Of a stretch of DNA of 64,000 nt, positions 54,997 to 63,943 are shown piece after piece. Position 1 is the first letter of the stretch, and each line of letters opens with the position of its first letter. Under the pieces are notes generated by a model that ran no database searches, was not told the origin of the DNA, and saw nothing but the letters and a program-made list of their open reading frames with translations. The DNA is from Leptospira vanthielii serovar Holland str. Waz Holland = ATCC 700522. GTDB taxonomy: Bacteria > Spirochaetota > Leptospiria > Leptospirales > Leptospiraceae. The stretch spans positions 1 to 64,000 of the forward strand of contig NZ_AOGY02000007.1 in assembly GCF_000332455.1 (NCBI RefSeq), read 5' to 3'. Both the position numbers and the translations under genes were made by a program.

Positions 54997-56030
54997 AAGC
55001 AGCAGTTCTACCCGCAGGATCGAGGTCCCTTGAAATTCAAGATTTGGATCTTCCGACTCTCCTTCCCAACCAAGTAAAAATCAAAGTCAAAGCCTGCGGA
55101 ATTTGTGGTTCAGACATCCACTTAGTTCTCCATGGAAAAATGAAAGCCACTTATAGCCCCTGTGTCCCCGGACATGAAACGTCTGGTGTTGTGGCTGAAA
55201 TTGGGGACCAGGTCACCAATTTCAAAAAAGGAGACCGAGTGGTAGTCAGTGCCGGCACTTCCTGTGGAAAATGTAAACACTGTTTGGCGAATCGGGAAAA
55301 CCTTTGTGAAGAGATTGGGGTCCTTGGATTCAACCAACGGGGTGGGTTTGCCGAATACTTACAAATCGAAGAACGGTATTTACATCTATTACCTGGCGAA
55401 ATTCCTTTTGCTGAAGGTGCCATTCTTGCCGATGCCGTCTCTACTCCTTACCACGCGGTCAAATACCAAGGCGAAATCAAACCAGGAGATACAGTAGCCA
55501 TCATCGGTTGCGGGGGCCTGGGAATCCATGCGGTTGCCATTGCAAAAGCTTTAGGAGCCGGACGGATCTTTGCTGTCGACATTGACAGTGGTTCCTTAGA
55601 AAATGCAAAAGCTTACGGGGCCGACGAACTCATATTAGTTGAAAAAAACATGCAAGTAGGCAAAGTTTTAAAAGAAAAATCGGGTGGGATCGATCTGTTA
55701 TGCGACTTTTCTGGTTATATGCCTAATATAGAAAATTCTGTGCGAGCCATGAGTCGCGGCGGACGAATTGTTCTTGTTGGAATTGGTAGAAACAAATTAG
55801 AAATACCAATGCCATTTTTTCTCATCGAACGGCAAATCAGAATCACTGGTTCCTATGGTTCAGACAGAAGGGCAATCCCTGAGCTCATCCAACTTTATAA
55901 AGATAAAAAATTAAACCTAAAAAAGTCGATCAGTGGTATTCATAAGTTAGAAGAAACCAATGAATTTTTACATGCTTTGGAAGAGAAAAAAGGAAACCCT
56001 ATTCGATTTATTATCAATCCAGAATTATAA
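54993..56030 (+). CDS. Zinc-dependent MDR alcohol/polyol dehydrogenase
   Basis: A 345-residue dehydrogenase of standard length. Catalytic zinc: CGICGSDIH (~36) and PGHETSG (~60). Structural zinc four-Cys lobe: CGKCKHCLANRENLC (~89-103). NAD loop: VAIIGCGGLGIHAVAIAKALGA (~168). Relatives include threonine 3-dehydrogenase, sorbitol dehydrogenase and cyclohexene-carbonyl-CoA dehydrogenase; the substrate is unclear. It is intact in all zinc positions, unlike the larger MDR protein at 51365-52807. Confidence 0.88.
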   Translation: MKAAVLPAGSRSLEIQDLDLPTLLPNQVKIKVKACGICGSDIHLVLHGKMKATYSPCVPGHETSGVVAEIGDQVTNFKKGDRVVVSAGTSCGKCKHCLANRENLCEEIGVLGFNQRGGFAEYLQIEERYLHLLPGEIPFAEGAILADAVSTPYHAVKYQGEIKPGDTVAIIGCGGLGIHAVAIAKALGAGRIFAVDIDSGSLENAKAYGADELILVEKNMQVGKVLKEKSGGIDLLCDFSGYMPNIENSVRAMSRGGRIVLVGIGRNKLEIPMPFFLIERQIRITGSYGSDRRAIPELIQLYKDKKLNLKKSISGIHKLEETNEFLHALEEKKGNPIRFIINPEL

Positions 56031-56040
56031 CTTCTGGATT
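56016..56040. terminator. Terminator hairpin over the dehydrogenase stop codon
   Basis: AATCCAGAA (56016-56024) pairs perfectly with TTCTGGATT (56032-56040) around TTATAAC, whose TAA is the stop codon of the dehydrogenase gene. TTCAATTT follows. It lies between convergent genes. Confidence 0.65.
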
Positions 56041-56113
56041 TCAATTTGATGGTTTATGGCTCAAAGTTTTGGATTCAATGACCATGATATCGAGTTTTGA
56101 AAATAAAATTCAT

Positions 56114-58066
56114 TTATTTAATCTCTACTAATAGAAAACTCAAATCGTCCATTTGGTATTTCCATCCTGAAGAAAACCGAAAGAGAGAATCTTGAACTAT
56201 TGTTGCCAGTTCTTGAAATTTTTGGTATCGATTGTCCCATAACAGTGATTTGAGTTTGTCTTCCCCGAAACTTTCACCATCCTCATTGAGTAGGTCAAAA
56301 ATCCCATCGGTGTAGAGTAAAATTCTATCTCCAGGTTTTAGTTTCACCATTTCCTCTGCAAAAGGTAAATGAGAAAATAAACCCAAAGGTTTCCCTTTAA
56401 CATTCAAATGAATGGCATCTGATTCGGAATTTCGAATCAGAAAAAACCCTGGGTGGCCTGCATTACTGAATGTAGCGGTATAAGATTCTATATCAATAAA
56501 CACATAAGAGGCAGTAATAAAAAGATTTTTTGTTTTCCCAACCAAATGCCTGTTCATCAAATGAAACACTCTAGAAGGAAATTGTAAATAAGGACCAGCT
56601 CCTACAAAAGCCATCTTGGACATTGCAGCCACCATCGCAGAAGAGATCCCGTGTCCAGAAACATCTGCCATGAGTATGGCCCAATTTCCCATACTGTCTT
56701 TGGTATGGTCAAAATAATCACCACCCACCGACTCAAGGTTTTGCGAAAATCCAATGATGCGAATTTTTTCATCTTCATTGTACTTCGGTGATAACAATGA
56801 TTTTTGTAATGCGTGGGCCAATGCTAAATCCTTATCAATTTGGATTAACCTTTGTAACTCTTTATTTTTCGTACGCAATTCAGCATTCATTCTGTTGATT
56901 GAATGTAATAACTGCCAATAATGTCTGAAAACATAAAATCCAAACAAAACTAACATTATAAAAAATCCATAATGAATGATTCGGTGTCCATACCGAAACA
57001 ATTCAAGGTCCACCAAAATATCATGTAATCCAGCAAAAACAATGATGAGGAGTCCCAAGGTGATTGTTCGTAGATTCTTATTACCTTTGATCAGAACATA
57101 AACAGAAGAAAAAATAGCTCCAATCGCTTCTAATACAATCACCCAATTGTAATCGTCTTCACTATTGAGAAAAGAAATTCCATCTTCATAATTACTTACA
57201 ATAGATATGAAAAAAACAATGAGATGAATACTTGCGAGTATCTTAAATAAATTGCGAAAAAAAGGAGGAAAAATCCCGATCAAAAAAAGCAAAAGGGCAA
57301 AGGGGAAAAAAGCAAAATTTAGATAAGTAAGAGGAACAACAAGATAAGAAAACTGAGTCAGGGAAAAACCAACAAAACCATTTAAAGCTTCAATGAGCGA
57401 AGCAGAAAACAAAAGAATAGAGAAATTTAAAAATATACTTTCCCTTTTCCTAAGAAAATAGAAACCAAGGAAAATGGTGGAAAGCACAAGTAAAATCGGA
57501 GCAAAGAAGGTTTCGGAAAAATTATCTAAAAACAAATCAACTAACGCCATCGAATGATCTTTCAAATATACGTTGCGATCCATTCCGATATAACCGCGAT
57601 ACCTAGATTGAAATTGGATGATGAGTGAACCTGAAGGGTTTTGGTTTAATGGAATGATATAGGGAAAAATATGATCTTGCAGTTTTGATTCGAAAACCAT
57701 ATCTTTTCCTTGAAAGATTTTAAATTGTTCCAATGCGATTTCTGCATAGAGAACAGGACTTTTGAGTTGCCTTACAAATTGATCACTAAATTTAACATAT
57801 AAATACTGGCTTTCTAATGATTCAAATCCCAACCGATTGGGTTCCATTTGTTTCCAAATATTGTCTGGAATCGAATGGGGGTCTTTTATTTCCTCACTCG
57901 ACCAATAGTAATGTCGATCCAAAAGGTAAACGGACTGTTGGAATTGCCGGTCAGGTGTTACTTCAGAATGTAAGTCCAAACACCCGCAGAATAAAATCAC
58001 AAACCCTAAATAAAGAACAAACGGTAAGAGAGTATGGATCGATTTATATGATTTGACTTCTTTCAA
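56114..58066 (-). CDS. Membrane SpoIIE-type PP2C phosphatase (7TM sensor)
   Basis: A 650-residue protein starting with TTG and AGGA eight bases upstream; no ATG precedes the leader. A hydrophobic leader with FCGC (possible lipobox) is followed by an extracytoplasmic domain (~35-180), seven membrane helices (~185-395, like 7TMR-DISM sensors), a short coiled coil (~400-425) and a SpoIIE phosphatase domain (~430-648). Metal residues: SVGGDYFD, MADVSGHGISSAM, LLYTDGIFD and QMDDLSF, all typical. It likely relays an external signal to a STAS protein. Confidence 0.9.
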   Translation of the reverse strand: MKEVKSYKSIHTLLPFVLYLGFVILFCGCLDLHSEVTPDRQFQQSVYLLDRHYYWSSEEIKDPHSIPDNIWKQMEPNRLGFESLESQYLYVKFSDQFVRQLKSPVLYAEIALEQFKIFQGKDMVFESKLQDHIFPYIIPLNQNPSGSLIIQFQSRYRGYIGMDRNVYLKDHSMALVDLFLDNFSETFFAPILLVLSTIFLGFYFLRKRESIFLNFSILLFSASLIEALNGFVGFSLTQFSYLVVPLTYLNFAFFPFALLLFLIGIFPPFFRNLFKILASIHLIVFFISIVSNYEDGISFLNSEDDYNWVIVLEAIGAIFSSVYVLIKGNKNLRTITLGLLIIVFAGLHDILVDLELFRYGHRIIHYGFFIMLVLFGFYVFRHYWQLLHSINRMNAELRTKNKELQRLIQIDKDLALAHALQKSLLSPKYNEDEKIRIIGFSQNLESVGGDYFDHTKDSMGNWAILMADVSGHGISSAMVAAMSKMAFVGAGPYLQFPSRVFHLMNRHLVGKTKNLFITASYVFIDIESYTATFSNAGHPGFFLIRNSESDAIHLNVKGKPLGLFSHLPFAEEMVKLKPGDRILLYTDGIFDLLNEDGESFGEDKLKSLLWDNRYQKFQELATIVQDSLFRFSSGWKYQMDDLSFLLVEIK

Positions 58067-58102
58067 ATTTTTATTCCTATAGGATAAGCAGGATTAAGTT
58101 CA

Positions 58103-58399
58103 ATGAATCGCAATCGATTCCTATCATTTTTTTACCTACTCCCCCTCCTATTATTGTCTCTTACTGCGCTTATGGCCCAAGAAGAGAAAACCGCCCAAGA
58201 ACGATTCGTGGAAGACAAAATGGAATGTTATTCCATCGCCACGGAAATTGACGGACAAGAATACCAGAAATCACTAAAGTGCATCTCTCAAGATTCCATC
58301 TGTTACATTATCCAAGGTTTTGCGATGAGTTGTATTCCTCGATCGGGAAAATATTCCGCTGAATTACCTAATCTAATTCCAAAACCCACTCAACCATAA
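58103..58399 (+). CDS. Small secreted protein with four cysteines
   Basis: A 98-residue protein with a clear signal peptide (MNRNRFLSFFYLLPLLLLSLTALMAQ). The mature part is about 72 residues with four Cys (KMECYS, LKCISQ, SICYII, MSCIPR) at spacing that would allow two disulfides, then a Pro-rich tail. No family recognised. It is followed 18 bases later by the nitronate monooxygenase gene, which has its own strong ribosome site. Confidence 0.7.
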   Translation: MNRNRFLSFFYLLPLLLLSLTALMAQEEKTAQERFVEDKMECYSIATEIDGQEYQKSLKCISQDSICYIIQGFAMSCIPRSGKYSAELPNLIPKPTQP

Positions 58400-58417
58400 T
58401 CGTATAACAGGAGATTT

Positions 58418-59359
58418 ATGAAAATCAAAACAAAAATCAGTGAAATGTTGAAAATTGACCTTCCGATCATCGCAGCCCCGATGTTCCTCGTCTCCTATCC
58501 CGAGTTAGTGGTGGCGGTTTCGGAAGCAGGGGGAATTGGATGTTTTCCCTCATTAAATTATAGAACGCCAGAACAGTTACGCGAAGGAATCCTAGAAATT
58601 CGTTCCAAAACAAAAAAACCAATCGGTGTCAATTTAATCCTACACAAAGAACATAACCCCAATTGGGCAAAGCAGTTTGAAGTGGTTATGGATTTAAAAG
58701 TAGAACTTATCATTACAAGTTTGGGGACACCTCGAACGATTGCAAAAGAAATCAAAGCCAACGGCTCAATTTTGTTTTGTGATGTGACCACCTTAAAACA
58801 TGCAAACATTGTGGCAAAGTCAGGGGCGGATGCACTCATTGCCGTTTCCCAAGGGGCCGGTGGACATGCGGGAGCCATCACTCCTTTTGCCTTAATTCCT
58901 TATCTAAAAAAAGAAGTTGGTTTGCCAGTCATTGCGGCAGGAGCCATTTCTACTGGATCCCAAATGGCAGCAGCTTTGTCTTTAGGGGCAGATGCGGTTT
59001 ACATAGGAACTCGTTTTATCGCCACACCAGAGTCAAGGGCGCAAAACGAATACAAACAAATGTTAATCGATTCAAGTCCAGATGAGATTGTTTATACAGA
59101 AAAAATTTCAGGAATTCCAGCCAACTGGTTAGCAAAATCTGTAGAACGTTCTCCAGAGATTTTAGAAGACGGCCCTAAAAAAATTGCCGCTGGTCATGCT
59201 GGTGGAGAAAAAGCCATCGAACAAGAATACAAAAGATGGCGAGATATATGGTCTGCCGGACAAGGTGTGGCTCAAATCCATGAAGTAAAACCGGCCGGTG
59301 AGATCGTAAAAGAAATCGCAAGCGAATACCTCGCAACAGTCAACAACCTCCCTCGCTAA
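58418..59359 (+). CDS. Nitronate monooxygenase
   Basis: A 313-residue FMN-dependent TIM-barrel enzyme of the 2-nitropropane dioxygenase family, which detoxifies nitronates. IIAAPMFLVSYPELVVAVS, GIGCFPSLNYRTPEQL, VSQGAGGHAG (catalytic His, ~148) and LSLGADAVYIGTRFI (~190) are all present. A related FMN enzyme, FabK, shares the barrel but the gene has no fatty-acid neighbours. The ATG follows CAGGAG by seven bases. A good terminator comes after the stop. Confidence 0.9.
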   Translation: MKIKTKISEMLKIDLPIIAAPMFLVSYPELVVAVSEAGGIGCFPSLNYRTPEQLREGILEIRSKTKKPIGVNLILHKEHNPNWAKQFEVVMDLKVELIITSLGTPRTIAKEIKANGSILFCDVTTLKHANIVAKSGADALIAVSQGAGGHAGAITPFALIPYLKKEVGLPVIAAGAISTGSQMAAALSLGADAVYIGTRFIATPESRAQNEYKQMLIDSSPDEIVYTEKISGIPANWLAKSVERSPEILEDGPKKIAAGHAGGEKAIEQEYKRWRDIWSAGQGVAQIHEVKPAGEIVKEIASEYLATVNNLPR

Positions 59360-59371
59360 ACAAAGATAATG

Positions 59372-59396
59372 CGAATCGGTTATTTCGACCGATTCG
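59372..59396 (+). terminator. Terminator after nitronate monooxygenase
   Basis: A perfect 9-base stem CGAATCGGT (59372-59380) with ACCGATTCG (59388-59396) and loop TATTTCG, followed by TGTTATAT. It lies 12 bases after the stop codon. Confidence 0.75.
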
Positions 59397-59465
59397 TGTT
59401 ATATAAAAGCAGAGATTATTATCAGCGTATCCTTCTAAATCTATTCCGATTTCCAACAAAAATAC

Positions 59466-60761
59466 TTAAAATTTGGAAATCGCTCCGATCATTCCTTTCG
59501 TATCTAAATAATCATTCGATTTATAAACCATCTTTCCCTCTGTGTTGAGGATCAGAAAAAAAGGTAAGCCGATTTTGAGTTCAGGATAGTTCGGATTATT
59601 TGCAAATTCTTCAAAGATAGGATCCGTATCATAAACCTTCCAAAGAACAGCTTTATTTTTGAATGTTTCATTCCAATCTTTGTGGCTTAATGTTAGTTTT
59701 TGAAACTCTTTACAGTTCGTACACCAGTCTGCATAAAAATCGATAAATATCGGTTTTCCTATTTCTTTAGCAATCCGATACACTTCCTCTTTCGATCGGT
59801 GCCATTCCAGATTCCCATGAATTTCTGCTGGAACCGAGTTCAATCCTGCACCCGATTCCCCTTGTGATGGCTGAAATTTAAAAATCGCAGATTGTAAAAG
59901 TAGAACGAGAACAAGAAGCGAGGTATAGGCACCCAATTGGAGTAGTGAGAGTTTCATTCTTTCGCAAGGAAGACCCTCTTTTTTTTGTAAGTAGAGAAAG
60001 GTCAGCGCCAAAGTCCAAATAAGAAATACTTTGGCTGACAAACCCGAATCCAAACCCCAAAGGGCAAATGCCTTTTCTAGATAAGTATAGGAAAAATATA
60101 AAATGAGTAGAGAAAGAACCCACTGGACCGATTTCATCCACTTACCGGACTTAGGTAGGGCAAATCCAAAAACTCCAATCAGCAAAAAAGGAATTCCTAG
60201 TCCCAAACCAAAAACAAACATTTTTAATGCGGTGAAAAGGATCGGCACGATACGAATCCCTTCGGTTTGATAGGTAATGAGTTGAACAAGAATAGAAACA
60301 ACCACAGGCCCGACACAAGGTGAGGAAAGAAGTCCAGCACCAACACCAAGAAAGAAAGTATTCGCATAACTAACATTTGCCGGGTTTCTCAAATCTCCAG
60401 AGAAAAAAGGAAAGTATAAAAACTCCGCTACACTGAGTCCCAAAATAAAAAGTAAAATAGAAAGGACCACTTGGGTTTCTGGGTAACGTAAAAAGGAATT
60501 GAATGCCCCTCCGCTAAGACCTGCGATCAGCCCAAATACTGCATACATGGATGCAAGACCAATATAATAAACTAGTGGATGAGACCATTTGTGTTTAGAA
60601 ACACGAGATTTTAAAATTCCTGCGGTGATAGGATACAACGGATAAACACAGGGCAAAAGCCCCGCCAGAAGTCCCCCTAAGGCTAAAAAGAAAAAACTTA
60701 CGATAGAAAAAGAACCAGAAGACAACTGGGACTCAATAAAGGCTTGGATTTCTGATACCAT
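59466..60761 (-). CDS. DsbD-like thiol:disulfide transporter with thioredoxin domain
   Basis: A 431-residue inner-membrane protein: about eight membrane helices (~20-300) carrying the redox Cys pair in GLLPCVYPLYP (~37) and LSSPCVGPVVVS (~150), then a periplasmic thioredoxin-like domain (~315-431) with CTNC in YADWCTNCKEFQ. It passes electrons from cytoplasmic thioredoxin to periplasmic thiols, as in DsbD/ScsB or for cytochrome c maturation. The N-terminal periplasmic domain of full DsbD is absent. It is the last gene of an operon with a porin-like barrel and a CxxCH FecR-like protein. Confidence 0.88.
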   Translation of the reverse strand: MVSEIQAFIESQLSSGSFSIVSFFFLALGGLLAGLLPCVYPLYPITAGILKSRVSKHKWSHPLVYYIGLASMYAVFGLIAGLSGGAFNSFLRYPETQVVLSILLFILGLSVAEFLYFPFFSGDLRNPANVSYANTFFLGVGAGLLSSPCVGPVVVSILVQLITYQTEGIRIVPILFTALKMFVFGLGLGIPFLLIGVFGFALPKSGKWMKSVQWVLSLLILYFSYTYLEKAFALWGLDSGLSAKVFLIWTLALTFLYLQKKEGLPCERMKLSLLQLGAYTSLLVLVLLLQSAIFKFQPSQGESGAGLNSVPAEIHGNLEWHRSKEEVYRIAKEIGKPIFIDFYADWCTNCKEFQKLTLSHKDWNETFKNKAVLWKVYDTDPIFEEFANNPNYPELKIGLPFFLILNTEGKMVYKSNDYLDTKGMIGAISKF

Positions 60762-60771
60762 ATACTCTGTC

Positions 60772-62169
60772 TTAGAACGTAGCTGTGGCTTTCAAAACAA
60801 TACTTCGGTCCAGTCTTCCATATTCGGAGATCGGATGCGAAACCGGTTTTGAAAACTGTTCTATATATTCGACACGATTTGATGCCTCTCCGGTACTGTC
60901 TACATACCATTTATTTGGCTCTCCTCTCGAATCAAAAGAGCGCACTTCAGTGTATCCCAAAGCCAGCCGAGCTGATGGAGTAAAGAACCATTCTCCAAAG
61001 ATTTGGCGGGTAATATAATAGGATTGATTGGAATAGAGAGGATCTGTAGTGCCTGGTTTGAATCGGAGCCAAGGTTCCCTTTCCACTGTTTCTGTGGCTC
61101 TTAGACCCGGTGCCGGTCCTCCTGTGGCAATTTCTCCACGAACGACAAGGCGAAGGGTTCCATTACCGAGACCAGCCCAAACATAAGCCCCTCGCCCAAC
61201 CGATTCGGGCACCATAGCGGCTGGTTGGTAAGGCGCTAGACGATCCACAATCCGACCGCCGAGTTGTTTTTTTACCATTCCTCCCAATCCTAAATTGAGA
61301 GTTTCTTTCCAAACCAAATGGGATTCGACTGCAATGACTTGTTCCTGGTTGAGAGAAACACTCCCCTGTTTTCTGGTGGTTGGATTTCCATCACTTCGTA
61401 GGCAACTTGTTTTTCCTTCCCTACATTCGTCACTCGCATAACCAAATGCATTCGACGCTCTACCTAAAAGATGGATTCCTGTTTTTAGATTTTCTGACCA
61501 AGTAGGTTCCCATCCTAGTTTTCCAATGACATCGTATCCTGTGTTGGTAGTGTTCTGGGTATTACGATAACCTTCTCCGTTCACAACTGCTGTTTGGACA
61601 GAGAAGGAATTCCAACGAAGTATATAATTAATTCCGAGATCCACCGGATCTTTTGCAAAACCCATGGACTCTAATGGCGATTTATCAAAGTAACGCCAAT
61701 CATAGTTTCCTGACCAAACGGAAAACATATGAGGTAGTTCAAACATCCCAAATTGAATTTGGTGTTTTGTATTTCCTAGTTCAAAGGTCTTTGCAAGATT
61801 TGCTCGCCTAACTAGAAATACATATGGATTGGATTTATTGCCAGTACCGGCCAACGTGTCGTTGGTAAGAGCATCGTTACGAAGAATTTCACCCCAAAAT
61901 TCTGCTTTTATGCCTGTGTTTTCCCATTCTTTAGAAATAGAAACCATCGTCCAGGGAAGTGAAAATCCAGCTTTGTCAGAGGGGGATAAATCTGTGGTTC
62001 CGGAGGCTTTGTCTCGAATGCGGTAGGATGCAGTGGGTGTTAAGATGGCACCTAGTTTGAGTCCATAATAACCATCAGGTTCGTCTTTTTTAGTTGTAAC
62101 AACTTCTTCACCAAAGATTGGATAGGTGAAGAAGCAGAAAAGTATAATGAATCGGAAATTTATTTTCAC
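60772..62169 (-). CDS. Outer-membrane beta-barrel (porin-like) protein
   Basis: A 465-residue exported protein with signal peptide ending PIFGEE. The mature chain is a run of amphipathic beta strands rich in Tyr, Trp and Gly with a terminal Phe (LKATATF), as usual for outer-membrane barrels. It starts with GTG in a GTGA overlap with the FecR-like gene and ends 10 bases before the DsbD-like start. Substrate unknown; the operon hints at metal, heme or thiol-related transport, which is inference. Two Cys at ~247 and ~255 (DECREGKTSC) could form a disulfide in a loop. Confidence 0.75.
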   Translation of the reverse strand: MKINFRFIILFCFFTYPIFGEEVVTTKKDEPDGYYGLKLGAILTPTASYRIRDKASGTTDLSPSDKAGFSLPWTMVSISKEWENTGIKAEFWGEILRNDALTNDTLAGTGNKSNPYVFLVRRANLAKTFELGNTKHQIQFGMFELPHMFSVWSGNYDWRYFDKSPLESMGFAKDPVDLGINYILRWNSFSVQTAVVNGEGYRNTQNTTNTGYDVIGKLGWEPTWSENLKTGIHLLGRASNAFGYASDECREGKTSCLRSDGNPTTRKQGSVSLNQEQVIAVESHLVWKETLNLGLGGMVKKQLGGRIVDRLAPYQPAAMVPESVGRGAYVWAGLGNGTLRLVVRGEIATGGPAPGLRATETVEREPWLRFKPGTTDPLYSNQSYYITRQIFGEWFFTPSARLALGYTEVRSFDSRGEPNKWYVDSTGEASNRVEYIEQFSKPVSHPISEYGRLDRSIVLKATATF

Positions 62170-62861
62170 TTTTTACCGTAAGTTTCATCCGGAGTAAAAC
62201 TTGTATCTTCCCAACCTACTGGTTTGTGGCAAGGAAGGCATCGAGATAACATCGGCATCTCTTTTCGTTTTTCTCTAAACTTGATGGTAGCACCTTCTTT
62301 GGTGATTATATCTTTGTAATCATTTTTTTCTAAATCTGTGGCTCCCATTTTCAAAGCTCCACCACTTCCTTTAGCAAAATCGGAACCATTGATATTCACA
62401 AGACCTTCACAAACGCAAGTGTAACCTTTTTTTTCCTTCTCTTCGAAGAACACACCAAAGGCTGTCCCGCGGACACCGGCAGTTGTCGTAGGAGTGGATA
62501 CTTCAAAACTTCCTTTTTTAAAGTTACTGACTCGAAACCAGGCTGCACCTTTTTCCACATAGGCCTTTGCAACCTTTTTGTCAGAATTCCATTCTTTCAA
62601 AGTAAAATCCGTGTTAGGTTGGATTCGGATTTCAGTTTCTTGGTAAAGAAAATCTACTTTGGATCCGTTTCCTGTTTTGATTCTGTCTCCAGGTTTTAGG
62701 ATGTCGTTTACTTTGAGTGTCTTCCAGAGTTTGGAAGAATCGGAAACGGAGAGAAAACTCACCTTTCCGCGAGTAAAAGTTGCTACGGCAAATTCTTCCG
62801 CAGAAAGGGAAACACTGATCAGGATTAAGGAAGAAAGGGTTAGAAGGATTCTGAGGCTCAT
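62166..62861 (-). CDS. FecR-domain protein with C-terminal CxxCH motif
   Basis: About 231 residues from the ATG at 62861, which has GAGGG upstream; a start at 62897 would lie inside the thyX terminator. Signal peptide (to SLSAEE), then a FecR domain (~25-150: VLKPGDRIKTGNGSKVDF, RVSNFKKGSFEVSTPTTTAGVRGT). The C-terminus has MLSRCLPCHKPVGW, a CxxCH motif typical of covalent heme attachment, near a further CVC pair at ~153. No TonB-sensor helix is present, so it is not a classical sigma regulator. A single-heme or metal-binding periplasmic protein is likely. Confidence 0.75.
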   Translation of the reverse strand: MSLRILLTLSSLILISVSLSAEEFAVATFTRGKVSFLSVSDSSKLWKTLKVNDILKPGDRIKTGNGSKVDFLYQETEIRIQPNTDFTLKEWNSDKKVAKAYVEKGAAWFRVSNFKKGSFEVSTPTTTAGVRGTAFGVFFEEKEKKGYTCVCEGLVNINGSDFAKGSGGALKMGATDLEKNDYKDIITKEGATIKFREKRKEMPMLSRCLPCHKPVGWEDTSFTPDETYGKK

Positions 62862-62894
62862 AATCCCTCTAACAAACATAAGGAAAAAAATTAT

Positions 62895-62918
62895 CAACCG
62901 AATTTATAAATTCGGTTG
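62895..62918 (-). terminator. Rho-independent terminator of thyX
   Basis: CAACCGAATTTATAAATTCGGTTG is a perfect 24-base palindrome. On the minus strand it is followed by ATAATTTTTTTCC, giving a classic hairpin plus U-run. It lies between the thyX stop and the FecR-like start. Confidence 0.88.
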
Positions 62919-62927
62919 TAGCTTAAA

Positions 62928-63851
62928 TTACCAAGGAATAGAAAATCCCATATCTTTTAATTTAGATTCCAATTCCTCACGTTCTCGACTTTTTTTAGCG
63001 GTTGATCCTTGCTCATCCAGTAACCCTAGTTCTATGGCTTTTTTCTTTGCCCCATCTTTTCCTGAGGTATTGAGTGCATGAATGATTTCGGTATCATATT
63101 TGGTTAAGTTTACGGCATTCAAACGGTAGTCGACAAATGCCTCCCAAGCATTGGGAACCCATTTTTGTACAATTTGTTCTCCGATGGTTTTTGCAAAAAG
63201 TCGTATTTCTAATTGTGCATGGTCATCCATTCGGAGTGCCAAAAAATGAAGTAAATTGTGAAGGTCGACTTTCCAATATGCTTCTGTATAGGTAGCCAGA
63301 GGTAAATCCTTCCTTGCTTGTTCCCTGGCCACACCCATCTCTAATCTTTCATTATAAATATCAGTAGCAAACTTTTGAAACTCTGTTTCTTTTTTTGTTA
63401 GGTGGTCACCTTTGGATAATTCTAAATATCCGTCACTGCCTTGTTTGTTTCCAACGGATTGGACTCGCCATTCGCCCGGGAGAGTGGTTTGAGCAGAATC
63501 AATGGCTACGGAGTAACGCGTAGAGTATTCGTTGACATTTGCCATACGGTGGCGAATCCACTGACGCCATGTGTCCATAGGAACGCGAACATGTAGCTTT
63601 AGTTCGCACATTTCGAAAGGAGTGCTATGACGGTGGCGCATTAAATAACGAATGAGGCCTCGGTCTTCATTTACCTTTTTTGTTCCTTTTCCGTACGAAA
63701 CGCGTGCAGCCTGAACGATCGATTCATCAGATCCCATGTAATCAACGAGTCTGACAAATCCATCGTCCAAAATCGGGAATGGTTTTCCCAGAATGGAGTC
63801 TAATTCGGGAACGGATACTCTTGAAATGGATTCGAAATCAGATTGTTGCAT
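62928..63851 (-). CDS. thyX: Flavin-dependent thymidylate synthase
   Basis: A 307-residue ThyX, which makes dTMP using FAD and methylene-THF. The signature RHRxxSxxxxSxR appears in expanded form as RHRMANVNEYSTR (~92-104), with RHRHSTPFEMC (~72) before it. It is longer than typical ThyX (220-250) by a Lys/Glu-rich C-terminal tail (~255-307). With dcd and folP in the window, it covers parts of the dTMP and folate pathways, although the genes are far apart. A strong terminator follows. Confidence 0.93.
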   Translation of the reverse strand: MQQSDFESISRVSVPELDSILGKPFPILDDGFVRLVDYMGSDESIVQAARVSYGKGTKKVNEDRGLIRYLMRHRHSTPFEMCELKLHVRVPMDTWRQWIRHRMANVNEYSTRYSVAIDSAQTTLPGEWRVQSVGNKQGSDGYLELSKGDHLTKKETEFQKFATDIYNERLEMGVAREQARKDLPLATYTEAYWKVDLHNLLHFLALRMDDHAQLEIRLFAKTIGEQIVQKWVPNAWEAFVDYRLNAVNLTKYDTEIIHALNTSGKDGAKKKAIELGLLDEQGSTAKKSREREELESKLKDMGFSIPW

Positions 63852-63902
63852 ATTAGCTTTATTTTTTAGTTCACAGGCATATGAAAAGTCGAAAATAGAG
63901 TT

Positions 63903-63922
63903 ATGGCGTACCGTATCGCCAT
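63903..63922. promoter_or_regulatory. Inverted repeat before the last gene
   Basis: ATGGCG and CGCCAT form a 6-base dyad with an 8-base spacer (TACCGTAT), about 20 bases before the start of the next plus-strand gene and in the divergent gap with thyX. It could be an operator; chance is not excluded. Confidence 0.25.
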
Positions 63923-63943
63923 CATAAATAGAAAGGATGCTAA

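Noticed and set aside
62861..62897. Longer start for the FecR-like protein at 62897
   Set aside because: It would begin inside the thyX terminator palindrome with a TTG; the ATG at 62861 has a ribosome site and starts the signal peptide directly.
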